A stretch of DNA of 64,000 bases, taken from assembly GCA_015179125.1 (NCBI GenBank), contig WHVA01000128.1:175784-239783 (forward strand), in the 5' to 3' direction. Position numbers and translations under genes: made by a program. Below the pieces are notes generated by a model. The model did not search any database, had not been told where the DNA came from, and worked only from the letters and a program-made list of their open reading frames with translations. This document shows positions 23,734 to 35,229 of this stretch, in pieces; within the stretch, counting starts at the first letter, position 1; each line of letters opens with the position of its first letter. This DNA comes from Gautieria morchelliformis. Its lineage: Eukaryota; Basidiomycota; Agaricomycetes; Gomphales; Gomphaceae.

Positions 23734-24359
23734 CACTGTATCTGGTATTCAATGCCGCCTTCCCTGTTTTAGGTTTGAGGTCCACTTGTGATCGACACCG
23801 GTTAGCCGTGCATGCAACCGAAGGGCTGTACCTAGTGTATGTCTGTAGGGTTCGTGCGATGTAAGCGATGAAGAGAGAAGTCAACCCGATACCCCGTCTT
23901 CCGTTCCTATACTTCCTTGATATTCCCGCCGACACGTCGCCCGCGAAGTATTTATCTACGGATACCATTCTGAAAATAAAAGACTTTGAAACTGAACGGT
24001 ACATGTTATATGCAGAGCCTTCAAGCTTCAAGTACCGCTTCAAGTACCGCTGTTGCGATCCAATGTTCAGCTCCAATGCTTTCAGGGCCTGCATATGCGG
24101 CAGATCCGTAGGAATCACATGAGAATGAGCGAACTCCTCAGAATGCACATGATGGTGCCGAGGGGACAGAAAGGCATCGGACTCCCATACCAGTCACTGG
24201 GCGGTGCAGAATATAACTTGAAATAAACTTTTGTTGTAGTGCGGAACGGATGGTCAACAAGTTCACGCCAGCGATCACCAAACTGCACATACGTGGAAAA
24301 GAGACGAGTATGGCCTAAGCCCACCTGTGAGTACTAGACGCGGGATCAGGAGACGAACG

Positions 24360-25080
24360 TACTGGGCTGCCGATGAGAAACAGGATAGTAGGGTGTTGAT
24401 TCCGAACATGCACGACGTCGAATACACGTCGGATATGTATACGATGGAGATGGAGGGGGTTACTGTTTGTGGAAGATGATAGATAACTTGGTTGGGTAAG
24501 TCATCAAGCTCCAAGTTGGGTTTCGGTACCGTGACTCGAATTTTCGCAGCAAGCTTAGTAGCCGCCAGCATCTCTAGACAAAGACGCACCTGGGGCGGCA
24601 ATGATGCGCCTATGGCGCGATGCAAGTTCCTGTTGACATGGCTTGTCATACTGTAAGTAATTTTTCGCCGATTTTGTGCTCCCTTGACTTGCAGACACAC
24701 GCCAGCTTTCAAGCCTAAACCATGCTGCTTTTCGCGACCGATCGCGTGACCGAGTCCCCCGTGGCAGATCCCAAGGTACGGACCCAGGTCGTGGTATTGT
24801 GCCGATGCCGGTCCTGTCTTCGTGCGGCGTGCCTTTGCTTTAGCTGCAGTACAGTATATCCCCTTACAGATATATCCCAAGACGACATTAAAGCGCGAGA
24901 GAAAGGCTGTGAAGTTAACCCAAACCTCGATCTACACATATACACACCCTCCTTGAAGCTTGAAGCTTGTGTATCGGCATTGGAAATCTCCCGTTTGTCC
25001 TTTGTTCAGACAAGGTCAACTCGTGAGAAAGCAAGCCTGGAAATCGTGGATCATCTCAGGTGGATCTATATCTTGGCAGC
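24360..25080 (+). pseudogene. Decayed duplicate of the AMSH JAMM region
   Basis: The segment mirrors the 3' half of the intact AMSH gene, introns included, in the same order. GATAGTAGGGTGTTGATTCC and TATACGATGGAGATGGAG match the exon before the microexon, then CTTGGTTGGGTAAGTC matches its donor. Further on come a degenerate CTCTAGACAAAGACGCACC (microexon region), CACACGCCAGCTTTCAAGC, CCTTACAGATATATCCCAAG and finally GGAAATCGTGGAT. Stops and frameshifts interrupt all frames and the metal ligands are lost. Retained introns show DNA-level duplication, not retroposition. It ends next to the convergent P450 gene. Confidence 0.75.
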
Positions 25081-25228
25081 CTTCAAGTACGGCCGCGACC
25101 ATGTTGTTGCACAAAAGTCCCGTTCATCATTTCTATTGACAATTACAGTACCAGCAGAATGGGGCAACCAGAATGAGTGCAGAACTGGCCCTGGCGTACC
25201 GCCAAGCGCGCTTCGCGAGGTCACTCGG

Positions 25229-27378
25229 TTAAGAAATTTCCTGAAGAATAAGTCTCTTCGCAGTGTCCGATCGTGGGCAGATTGTGCATGTGAATGGAAC
25301 GGGAGCCCTGCAATATCAAGGCTGCATCCAAGGGTTTGCGAGTCAATCACGAGGTGCAACACGCACGATAGGAATCCAGATTGGAAAGCGGCTTGTGTAG
25401 AATGATCATTTCCATTGCTGTCCTTTGAAGGCGCGATTTTGAAAACACTCAAAATCGAGGCCACAATCATGAAAAGGGTATTGTCAGCAAAATATCGGCC
25501 AGGGCATGCTCTATCCGAGTATGAGCTGCGATACTATAGGCATATGAAAGACGTCTTCTACCTTCTACCGTATCCAAACGCATCCGTTGGGTCTCTCACA
25601 CCTGGGGCAAGAAAGCGTTCAGGCTTGAACTTGTCCGTGTCTGCGCCATATATTGTTTCGTCATGCAGAAGGGTCCTATCAGTCAATTTCAGCGTCCTAA
25701 GTTCAGATGAGACCATAGACTATCGAGCCACCATGTATTTCCTAGTACGATAGACCCCGCAGGAATAAAATACCCTCCAAAGACATCGTCCTGGGTGACA
25801 CGGTGCGGGACACCGAAAGGTGTGACAGGGTGCCACCGTAAGACTTCTTTGCAAAGGGCGTTGATATAGGGTAGGCTCTCGCGGTCTTCGTATTCTGGGA
25901 GCCGACCTAATCCTACCACTTCATCCAGCTCCTCCTGAGCTTTTTTTTGAGCTTCGGGGAAAAGTAGCATTGTAAACAAGAAAGTAAGCAAGGAAATCGT
26001 CGTCTGGACGAATTAGTGATGCGCTGAATTAGACCCCACAGAGACAGACTATTATGAAGCACGTGCCGTGTCTGCCCCCGCGGCGAAGAGGGTGGATCCG
26101 GCATTCCGTATGACTTCCTCTTGTCCCGGGGCCACGCCACCTTTGACAGAAATTTCTTCCAACAGTGACGAGGTGAAGGAAGGTTTGGCAGTTCCAGCAT
26201 TCTGAAAAGTCTTAGCATGAAAACAACTAAAACACAACTGAACTCACCAGAGCCTGCTTAACGGCTGCAAAAGGCGCAACATTCATCTCTACTGCGAACT
26301 CCCTCCACAGTCTGGCTTTTTTTTTGAATCCCGCACCAGGAAACCACGCCGGGACATATTTCACTAACACAATCTGGTGAGATACAACGTCAAGGAATAG
26401 TATGGGGGTTATGACGCACATACAGGGAGGACATCAACGAGGAATGCCCCAGGATTTCCTGCTATGACGGTGCCGGCGATAGCCTTTTCGGCCATGTCAA
26501 TGTAAGGATCTCCTCTGGGTAGCACTTTGATTCCATAGACGACCTGAGTTGATGCGGGTGACTTATGTCAGATTTTAATGTAGAACTAGAAGGCCAGCAG
26601 CATGCCTCCATGATTATCGCTCCAGCAGTATGTTGCATGTGGCCAGCAAAGTTGTCAGGGGTCTCGTAGAGTCGTCGAAGTAGCGACCTATCATGCACTT
26701 AAACATATCATTGAAAACAATGAGAGTGAAATGTTAACCGTGCACGTTTGATTTGAACGGGCTTGTATTCTGCCGCGGCGATGGGGTGGAACTTCTGACG
26801 GATCACCCTACGGTGGCGACGCCATCTTTCCCCATAACGCATGATAGCCACAGACCAATCCCATCCCATTCTAGGTCATGCTTAAAATCGCAAATAACGT
26901 GAATTTTACACACTTACAAGTCCCTGATCATCGGGAAATCACCTCGATCGGAGTAAATAGACGATCGTTTCTCGAACAGTTCGTAAGCGACGTCTGTTGA
27001 GTTAATCAGCACTATGGGGCTCCCTAAAATGTTAAGGTAGACGAGATCTCCTAAGAGCGTTAAGCATCAAGAGACCCTCTGCTTTCACTATGATATGGCG
27101 TACCGTAAGTCTTCGCCCATTGTGAAAAGGTCACCCACTCCTGCCGCATGGGGAAGTCGGAAACGTTCCCTACGATTAGCTTTGGGGGGGGTCCTGGCGG
27201 TAAGCATAAACCTACTCAGCAATAATGATGAGATGCCTCGAATCACGAAGAAGGGCTAAGTCAGAAGACCTTTAGGAATACGCCGCCGGAGGTGGAACCG
27301 GTGTACCAGTAGCCATATTGCAGCCACCAGAATAAAATGCCATCGCGTAACACCCGCATCAAGGACCAAATCAAACAT
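25229..27378 (-). CDS. Cytochrome P450 (CYP64-like group), apparently intact
   Basis: This is the paralogue of the damaged P450 at 16.4-18.5 kb, in opposite orientation. The start at 27378 gives MFDLVLDAGVTRWHFILVAA (membrane anchor), followed by PPGPPPK, MGWDWSVAIMRYGERWRRHRR, NPGAFLVDVLP, VPAWFPGAGF, the I-helix GADT (split by an intron), KEVLRWHP (ExxR), PHRVTQDDVFGGYFIPAG, KPERFLAPG and the heme loop FGYGRR/ACPGRYF. The C-terminus RLILQEIS ends at the TAA at 25229. All exons can be joined in frame. Two introns appear to use GC donors (GCATGC and GCACGT). Substrate unknown; ER membrane-bound and dependent on a P450 reductase by family. The precise CYP family is not certain. Confidence 0.85.
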
Positions 27379-27889
27379 TGCAATCAAGACCTTGTTGTGC
27401 GTAGAGATATTGGGGGTAAATTCCTTCAAGACACCATCTTATTCGAAGCATCTTTTATAAATGCCTTCCAGCGTCGGCTACTAGAATCGGACCGGCTGTG
27501 GCCGTCGTTGGAGCTGATTATGTAATCGAGGCTACGTTACCTCGTTCTTCACCACGCTGAACGTTGAGGCCTGGGCCTGAGGGATGAGAAGAACAGTTGT
27601 CTACACTTATTATATTGGCTTGCCGCAACTCTGGGGTCCATATCCATGCTGAAAAAGCTACACAACCCAGTTCTCACAGCTGACGTTAATCAACTGTGCA
27701 CTCTAATCTGAACCACCCGAACCCGTCGCCTTGAGGCAGAGTCTCTAGTAATTTGGTTGGCGTTGTTCGGTGCGCATAGCGAACTTTCCTTTGATGTAAA
27801 GCTTACTTTTGAAACTAAGTTCTCTCATTGTCATTAGGCAGGTCCGAGTCGAAGATATTTCCTACGAGCAGCTACTACTAGGCAGATAT

Positions 27890-27989
27890 TAAATACGCCG
27901 TTGGAAATGTAACGGAAGCGTGAGGAGGCATATCGCAGCCACAAGATAAAGTCCCAATGCGTAACTCCTGTCCCGATCAAATCAAACAT
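27890..27989 (-). pseudogene. Relic of P450 exon 1 (third copy)
   Basis: About 100 bases upstream of the intact P450 repeat its first exon in degenerate form: ATGTTTGATTTGATCGGGAC, then GTTACGCATTGGGACTTTAT, then CTGCGATATGCCTCCTCACG and CGGCGTATT. A one-base loss breaks the frame after WDF. No further P450 exons follow in the correct place. It marks an additional, mostly deleted copy of the gene. Confidence 0.6.
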
Positions 27990-28430
27990 CATTGCAGCAA
28001 GAAAGCCGGGGTGGGGTATTATAGAGATCTCGTTGCTTTGGGAAGTGTAATATATTTCCTTTGATTCTGGTGTTTTTCAAGTTAGGGCTGCTCAATTCTC
28101 ACCATCAACATGCCAACATGTATTCTTCCCACCGTATCAGGGGCACTAGTCTTGAAATTATGTCTTGGCATTATCTAAGTTCGCAGAAACCGAAAACCGA
28201 TTCCGTCGATATAGGGTTGGGTTACTGGGCGGGCCGCAGGCAGCGATGGTCGATGGGATTGAATCCTAACTCCTCAGACTGAACTAATATTGCGGGTCAT
28301 AGGAACGAAACCGCCCAGTTCGCTAAGGCGACCTTGAGAACGGGAAGAGCGGAGTCCCACGTGACAGGTGTGACACTGCGCGTATGGAACCGTACGTACT
28401 GAACACCATATTGTTGTGACTGTACGAATC

Positions 28431-29489
28431 ATGGATTCTTTACCTATGGTCACGGTGGAAACCCTAGCTGCCCATTTAACCATTAACGATGATGGCTTAA
28501 GATTCGGGAACCTGATTCCCGAGATGGCCAAAGTGGCTTCGGTGAAGCGACAGGTGTGGTTCAGCAGCTTCAAGTTGTAGATGAAATTAACGTGTTCGAA
28601 ATGAACAGCGTGCCATTCTTCAATCTAAACCCATGACTGAACAAGTGTTTTTTCTCTCGTAAGTTCTGTGCCACCCAGCGGTACAAACTGACTAATTTCT
28701 GATAATGGACCGCAGAAGATTTGCCGCACAGTATCTTCCTCGCCTTGTAAATGCTTGGAGAGAAAATGAAGGCGCACTAAATAGCCATGCATGCATGCTT
28801 AACGTTATAGGCTCGAACGGTGTTCTATATTTTTCGCGTTTCATGAGCCTTCCCCAGGCTCGCGGGATGGCTGCGTTACAGATAAAGCGAATGGCTGCAA
28901 GCGACTTTCCCGGGAACTACGGCCCGGATGACCTCGGAGAGATCGGGCAATTTCTGTCCACCCTGCTCATGTTCCAAGGCGATGATGATGTTGAGCCACA
29001 ACATAAGGCTGCGGTGTTGCCAAAGCTCAGAAAAATCGTAAGGAGATACAAATCAGACTTTCCAGGAGAAACAGCAGAACGATGTTACGACTTTCTTTCG
29101 GGAGACAGGTTCTGATTTCACACAAACCCAATGCATTGTCGCTAACAATCCTCCCCACGCAGCTTCATTATTATGATGCATGGTGAGATAAGGGGTAAAG
29201 TGGAAGTTGAGCTGAAAACCTGTGGCGCGCAAGGGTGTACCGCTACCATTCACGAAAGAGAACGCAAGATGATGCAGTGCGCAAGGTTCGTGACTTCTCT
29301 TGTAGGTTTATACTTTCTCTAAGGTTGCATTTGGCCACAGGTGCAAGGTTGCGATATATGTCTGTGCCCTTTTGTGCAGCTGCTGATCAGAGGCAGTGTG
29401 AGCTGATGCCTTTGTTGTAGTGCGGAGCTGAACATCAGAAGCAGGCCTGGCCTATCCACAAGCGGATGTGCTTCCCTTCGTGCTTTTGA
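28431..29489 (+). CDS. MYND-type zinc finger protein
   Basis: Six exons (28431-28553, 28609-28658, 28716-29108, 29163-29285, 29341-29359, 29421-29489) join into a 258-residue open frame starting MDSLPMVTVETLAAHL. The C-terminus carries a MYND finger: CGAQGC...MQCARCKVAIYCGAEHQKQAW then HKRMC. Its ligands fit the C-x2-C / C-x2-C / C-x(n)-H-x-C pattern. MYND fingers bind proline-rich peptides and usually recruit partner proteins. The N-terminal 170 residues match no domain I recognise. The finger is spread over three exons, the middle one only 19 nt long. The earlier methionine in exon 3 (MDRRRF) lies within an intron acceptor and is not the start. Confidence 0.75.
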
Positions 29490-29765
29490 GATCCAAGGAA
29501 CAAATCGATTTACAACCTGTATCGCGGAGAAAAACACAATCGGGGTTGCATACTAGTAGTAGTCCAGTGTATCAAACTAGAACCTTCGCTCCTCAGCCAT
29601 ATACTCAGTAAATTGCTGTAAAGCAGTTAGCACCATAACGAAACCGCCCACTCTACGCCGAGTGGTTGGCGTCACCTTGTCCTATGATTAGTCATTTGCC
29701 TTAGTCATCCCCGTCCCTCACCGCGGTCAGTCAACGCTTCACCGACCATACGCACCGCGCAGCCC

Positions 29766-32700
29766 ATGGCGCCCTCGGCGTCGCCCTCACCTGCACCTGC
29801 CCCGCTTCCGAAACCCAGTGCGGAACGGCGTCTAGAATACAACGATGTCAAGCCATATGTTATAAGCCAGGAAATTGGGAAAGGCTCCTTCGCTACAGTG
29901 TACAAAGGCTACCACCAGGTCAGTGTGTTCCTGTTTAGACAATAATATGACTGATGCATAGGCACTCCTGCAGACAACCCATCAAGCCGTGGCAGTAAAG
30001 GCGGTCTCACGTTCAATATTGACATCGAAGCTACTCGATAATCTCAACTCCGAGATCGACATTTTGAAGCAACTCTCCCACAAACATATTACTCTTCTGA
30101 CAGATATTGTGGTATGATTTCGTTTCCTTGGGTGATGACACTTTATCACGCCTTTTGACTGCATGCATTGCACAGCATTCCTCCACGCACATCCATCTCA
30201 TTATGGAATATTGTGCGGGCGGAGATCTTTCCCAGTATATTAAGCGTCGTGGCCGTATCGACGGGCTGCAGTACTCTCCCAGCCCTGGTTCGCCCGTTAT
30301 CTTCTACCCCCACCCCCGGTCAGGCGGCCTGGAAGAGCGCTGTGTTCGCTGTTTTCTACGGCAGCTAGGTGCGAGGGTCTGTTTTTGGTTATAACATTTT
30401 TGTGACGCCCTCTTAGCCCGTGCACTCAAGTTCCTGCGTAGCCGCAACCTCATCCACCGCGATATTAAACCACAGAACCTTCTTCTTGCGCCGGCGGGTC
30501 CCGCCGACCATGCGCGAGGTCATCCTCTTGGCGTCCCGGTATTAAAGGTGGCTGACTTTGGCTTTGCGCGTATACTGCCTAGCACAATGATGGCCGAGAC
30601 GCTCTGTGGTAGTCCGTGAGTGTTCTGGCTTCTACCCATCGTGTATCGTGTCCCGTTGAGTTCTCTGCGTTAGACTCTACATGGCCCCAGAAATTCTGCG
30701 GTACGAGAAGTACGACGCGAAAGCTGACCTCTGGTCAGTTGGTGCAGTGTTGTACGAGATGAGCGTTGGTAAACCACCCTTCCGCGCGCAAAATCACATC
30801 GAGCTGTTGCGGAAGGTTCGTATCACGATCAGTGCGGGAACGCTTCATACATGCTGACGTTTTTGTACAGATTGAATCTTCGAAAGGCGTCAAATTCCCA
30901 GATGACGACGAGTCGCACCCTTGCCATCCACTCAACCCGCTTAATCCCAAGAGTCCGACCTACCAGGTACGATCTGGTTTTATTTGTTGCTAGGATGTAG
31001 CTCATGCATATATGGTGATTATCATCCGCCTTATCCATCTGTTTGTGCCGTAGCCTGGGATGGGGAACACTCGTGCAGAAGAGAAAGTCGCACAGGTCGT
31101 AGCAGACGACCTGAAAGCGCTGATTCGCCGTCTTCTTGTCCGCCACCCGGTCGAGCGCGCAAGCTTTGACGAGTTCTTCGCCAGTGAGGGTCTGCGCAGG
31201 TCGAAATTTTCGCCTGTGGCATCTTCCGAAGAATCAAGGACTGGGGGTGTAGGAGCGGCAGAAGGTGAGAGAGAACAGACAGATGGCGCAGGTACGGCAG
31301 TGGGAGTGTATGAAGGTGCAAGAGAGATCATCCGCGACGGCGTGCCCGTCGCGCACCGCCCAGCGCCGGCAATTCCATCCCGGCCCACAGCCGAGGAACG
31401 TGAGCGGACTCAGGGTACTGGGATGTCCGCCAAGGCGCAGGCACGAGCTGCGAAGGAGAGGAACAGAGAGGCGCGGATAAAGCATCTTTCGGGCCACCGC
31501 AATGTAGAATCAGCAGCCGAAGAGCCTGAGAGAAGCCCGGATTTCCCCGTGGAGGATACAGCAGACCATTCTCGACATCGTGACCCTCCTTCGCCCTCAG
31601 ATGATCAACAGGAAGATGCGTTGGGTGACGACGAGACTCAATCGAAACAGCTGGATGGGGCTGGGGAACGCAACCTCATCCCACCAGACGTACTCGACCC
31701 GCAGGCTAAGATACCCCCTAGCCGGTACGTTGTGAAGTGTTCCTTTGTGGTGTTTCCTTGGGGCTGTGACGAAGATCCTCTTTGAAGAACATGATTCTGA
31801 AAATATTGTGTATTGACAGATTCGCGTTCAGGAGATCAACACGCGACGTGAATGAAGGTGGCGAACCAGAGGGCCGGAGAGTGAGCTTTGGCGCGGATGG
31901 TATGGAGAGGACAAGGTGCGCTTCACTTGGACCTCTCCTGAGGCATATAAACATTGTATATTCTTCATCCCTGTAGTTCGCGCCCACGCTCAGTTATTTC
32001 GTCGAGTGGCCGCGGGCAAATGCCGCTCGAGACAGAGGCTTCTGTCATTCCTGGCGAAACGGAGGAAGACGGTTTGCTTAGGCGAGAATATGTGCTGGTT
32101 GGGAATACAAAGGCTGTCGAGTTTGATCGTGCAGTGGATGGTGGGCTTGTCCTTTTGACAGCTATAGACACTTCTCACTTCTCCACGTTTGTGTCAGAAA
32201 TCCATGCGAACCGTCGAAGACCATTGCGTGAACGACGAGTGCCTCTCCCAAGCCTTGCTGATGAAGCCCTTCCCATTATTGATCTTACCAATTCGCCGCG
32301 GCCCTCACCCTCGCACACTACCTTCCCGCCCCCTTCTCTCTCCCGGGGCCAGAGTCCAACTTTGGCGAACTACTCTCCACCTCCGCTAACCAGTGCCTTG
32401 GCGCGCGCACTCAACATTGCCAGTAAAAAGTTGTTTGGCAAGCGCTCAGGAGGCACAGGGTACCCCTCACCTGCCAAGAAGGGCATTATACTTGACCGCG
32501 ACCGAGAACGTGTGAACAGCGAGACGGGTTTGGAAGACCCAGTGGAGGAAGCGCTGTTGGCTCAATTGGAAGAGCTAGCGCAGAAGACTCAGGTATTGAC
32601 AAATTGGGCGGATGAAATGTACGACTATGTCAAGGCGATCCCGCAGAGTGAGTCGACTGTTATTCTGTGACGCCATTTGGGCTAATCTTGAATGGATGCA

Positions 32701-33557
32701 GAACCGTTACCGGACCCAAAGAAGTTTGCCAGAAAGGAGGGTGAGCCGGATCGCAAGGCGGAACGGAGGAAGAATATCGAGGTAGAGGGCGAATGGAATG
32801 CAGTCACTTGTGTTGCGTTGTACATGCTCCTTATGGGGTTCTCCCAGAAAGGAATCGATGCTCTCAAGCGGTACCAGGCCGACTTCGAGATGAGATTTCC
32901 GGGAGAAGATGTTGGAGTCAGCGACGGCTTCGATGATGGTAAGTCAGGACGAAAGACGACATCTGGTTGCTGACGCGGCCGGGATAGCTTTAATTTGGTT
33001 CAAAGATAACTTCATCAAGTGCAACGATCGCGCGGCACTTGTTAAGACGTGGCTTCCGGTGGAGTTTGAGGCTGAGGACTCTGCATGGATAGACCAGCTT
33101 GTCTACGACCGTGCATTACAACTTGTATGATGCCTGTTCTTGATACGTTACTCATCCATCTTGTGCTAATTATTCAACACAGAGTCGCACAGCAGCGCGT
33201 AAAGAGCTCCTGGATCAAGATTCGTCACCTGATGAGTGCGAGCAGCTGTATGAAGAATCGCTCTGGTGCCTATACGCCCTGCAAGACGAGGTGATGAAGC
33301 AAGATAACCCATTCTTGGACGAAGACAAGGCTGTTATTGCTGGTTGTCCGTATAGTTCCGTATAACAATCCTTGACTGTAGATTCCTAATTGTTTCTTGC
33401 CTCAGGGATTACACGTACAAAGCTGCGGCTTGTACGATGCAAGGCAAGAAAGAGCATGAGCCTTCCCGACCGCATGAAGGACGCACACGCAGACCAGAAT
33501 CTAGATGACGTACCACGGCAACCACCCCCTTGGGCGACCAACCCCGTAATGTTATAA
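29766..33557 (+). CDS. ATG1: Autophagy-initiating Ser/Thr kinase Atg1
   Basis: Atg1/ULK kinase phosphorylates autophagy factors at the pre-autophagosomal structure with Atg13 and Atg17. The N-terminal kinase domain shows [12 protein letters not shown], the catalytic Lys in [23 protein letters not shown] and MAPEIL, and ends near [18 protein letters not shown] proline-rich insert between GRID and [10 protein letters not shown] (YSPSPGSP...YPHPRSGG) matches basidiomycete Atg1. A Ser/Pro/Glu-rich linker follows, then the C-terminal Atg13-binding region starting [20 protein letters not shown] and ending ...[16 protein letters not shown]. The gene has many short introns and is joined in frame to the TAA at 33555-33557. 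The start at 29766 gives [13 protein letters not shown]. It converges on SFM1, 295 bp downstream. Confidence 0.93.
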
Positions 33558-33852
33558 TCTTAGAGGTTGAAGGTTGCCGTACTTGCGCCTTTATTGGTAA
33601 TTTTACACTAGAACCTCTCATAGCCCTCTTCTATACCATATGCTGGTCCCCATTTACATCGTTTTGCCATCACACTATCGCATCTCTATAGTCATCATTT
33701 TAGGGCGTGTACCATTACTGTAGCTGCGCTATCACCACTGCTTGTTTTTGTTGTTTGGTACTAACACTTTGATATCCTTCTTTCTTTACATAAAACTCTC
33801 ACCTCGATTATGCTGTTGTATACTAGGCATCATATTGGACATGTTTTTCTAC

Positions 33853-34885
33853 TCAGAAGTCGAAGCTTTTATTCAGGTCTTTGTGCAAGAGTTCCCGCAT
33901 GCCTGATGGCAGGGTAGGTTCGGCGTTGGCGGTGGCAATATACCCTGTTTGGCTTTACTGTAAAATCTGGAGTGAATGATCTCAGCAATCGAAAGACTCA
34001 CTGAATGGCATCTCCACGCTTTCGCGAGCATTAAATGTTATGGTTGGAAAATCCTGACAGGGTGAATTTTTTATTCCTTAAATAAGACAGTCAGCTCACA
34101 ATATAGGGTATCTGAGCTAAGGGAACTTCAAGCAGTTTCAGCGAACGCCTGTATGACTTTGCATCACCGCTCACGTTTATCTTGTATCACGAGCTTGGTG
34201 ACCCCTACGGCGGTGTCCGTAGTCATCTGGATTGGTCCAAGATGTCTAGCCGGAAAACCAAGTGCACGGAGTTCGGAGGTGCGATCTCGAGGAGGATCGT
34301 CACCTGTGTAAACCAGGAGTGAGCTAAAAACAAAAGTTTACGAACTCAGATATGTTGATTTACCGAGGATTCCCTGTTAATTAAGCTTTATTCACCATAA
34401 AAGCATTAATGTAATAATGGAACGCTCACTCCGAAAAGAAACCAAGTGAATGAGCCATCACCATCTGCTGGTGATAGCTCTTTGGCGGCCTTTGGGTCCA
34501 GGAGACAAACTCTCTCCAGGCTGACATTCATGCTTTTCATGAGATCTACCACACCACTGGTGTGTGTCTCCGCTTGGGCGTATGTTTTTCCAGCGTCAGA
34601 CTTGCGAAAGGCCGAAGCCAAGGAAGTGCTCGAAGTGCTAGAGAGATGAGTGAAGTGGACGGTACCATCGTTTCCAGCCAAAACACGCATTTGCTAGACG
34701 AAACAGCCTCAGCTCGATTTTGTATTCAGACGACTGTACATACCTGATACTCCAGTTCAACCCATTCGGGTAGCACCTTTGTGGTATCATCGTCCTCCTC
34801 CATGTGCTCTAAAAATACCACCAGCATTAATCAAACGTCTACTTTTATTTATGAACCAAATGTCACCAATTATGAATGCCACCAT
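33853..34885 (-). CDS. SFM1: Sfm1-type SPOUT protein arginine methyltransferase
   Basis: This is a SPOUT (DUF431) methyltransferase; yeast Sfm1 methylates an arginine of ribosomal protein S3 in the cytoplasm. Eight exons on the minus strand (34885-34867, 34808-34744, 34693-34430, 34373-34364, 34303-34175, 34125-34100, 34053-34002, 33944-33853) sum to 657 nt, giving 218 residues, close to the 213 of the yeast protein. Motifs in order: MVAFIIEHMEE, SSTSSTSLASAF, RVCLLDPKAAKELSPADGD, WFLFGGILGDDPPRDRTSEL, LGPIQMTTDTAVGVTKLVI, PLAQIPYIDFPTI, ESVEMPFR and LPSGMRELLHKDL. The SAM-binding knot GILGDDPP is assembled across a 10-nt exon. Exon 1 is only 19 nt. Confidence 0.9.
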
Positions 34886-35229
34886 TAATGTGGGTAGAAA
34901 GATTTGTTTGCTTGGTATTGAATGGCTGTGAAAACTCCGCCGCTTGGCACATAGTTGGGCTACCGGTTGCAGGCAATACCATCTGCGAGTGTTCGAAACT
35001 CATGCAGGCGTGAACGTTATTCATAATTAACGTTGCCATACAAATATTGCTAATTGAAATAATTTACTGAGCTACTTAACCATAGCTATACTGTAACCAA
35101 CACTAAGCTAGCTACATCCGGTAAACATATCAAAGGTATTCGCACTATAATGGCGGCCAAGTAGCTAGGCAGAGACGTGAACGCACCGCTCATTTTTCCT
35201 GATGCAACTTGACCCCTGCAGCTGGGTCC

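Noticed and set aside
24275-24880. 201-codon minus-strand ORF
   Set aside because: It runs antisense through the decayed AMSH duplicate, so it is an accident of the pseudogene sequence.
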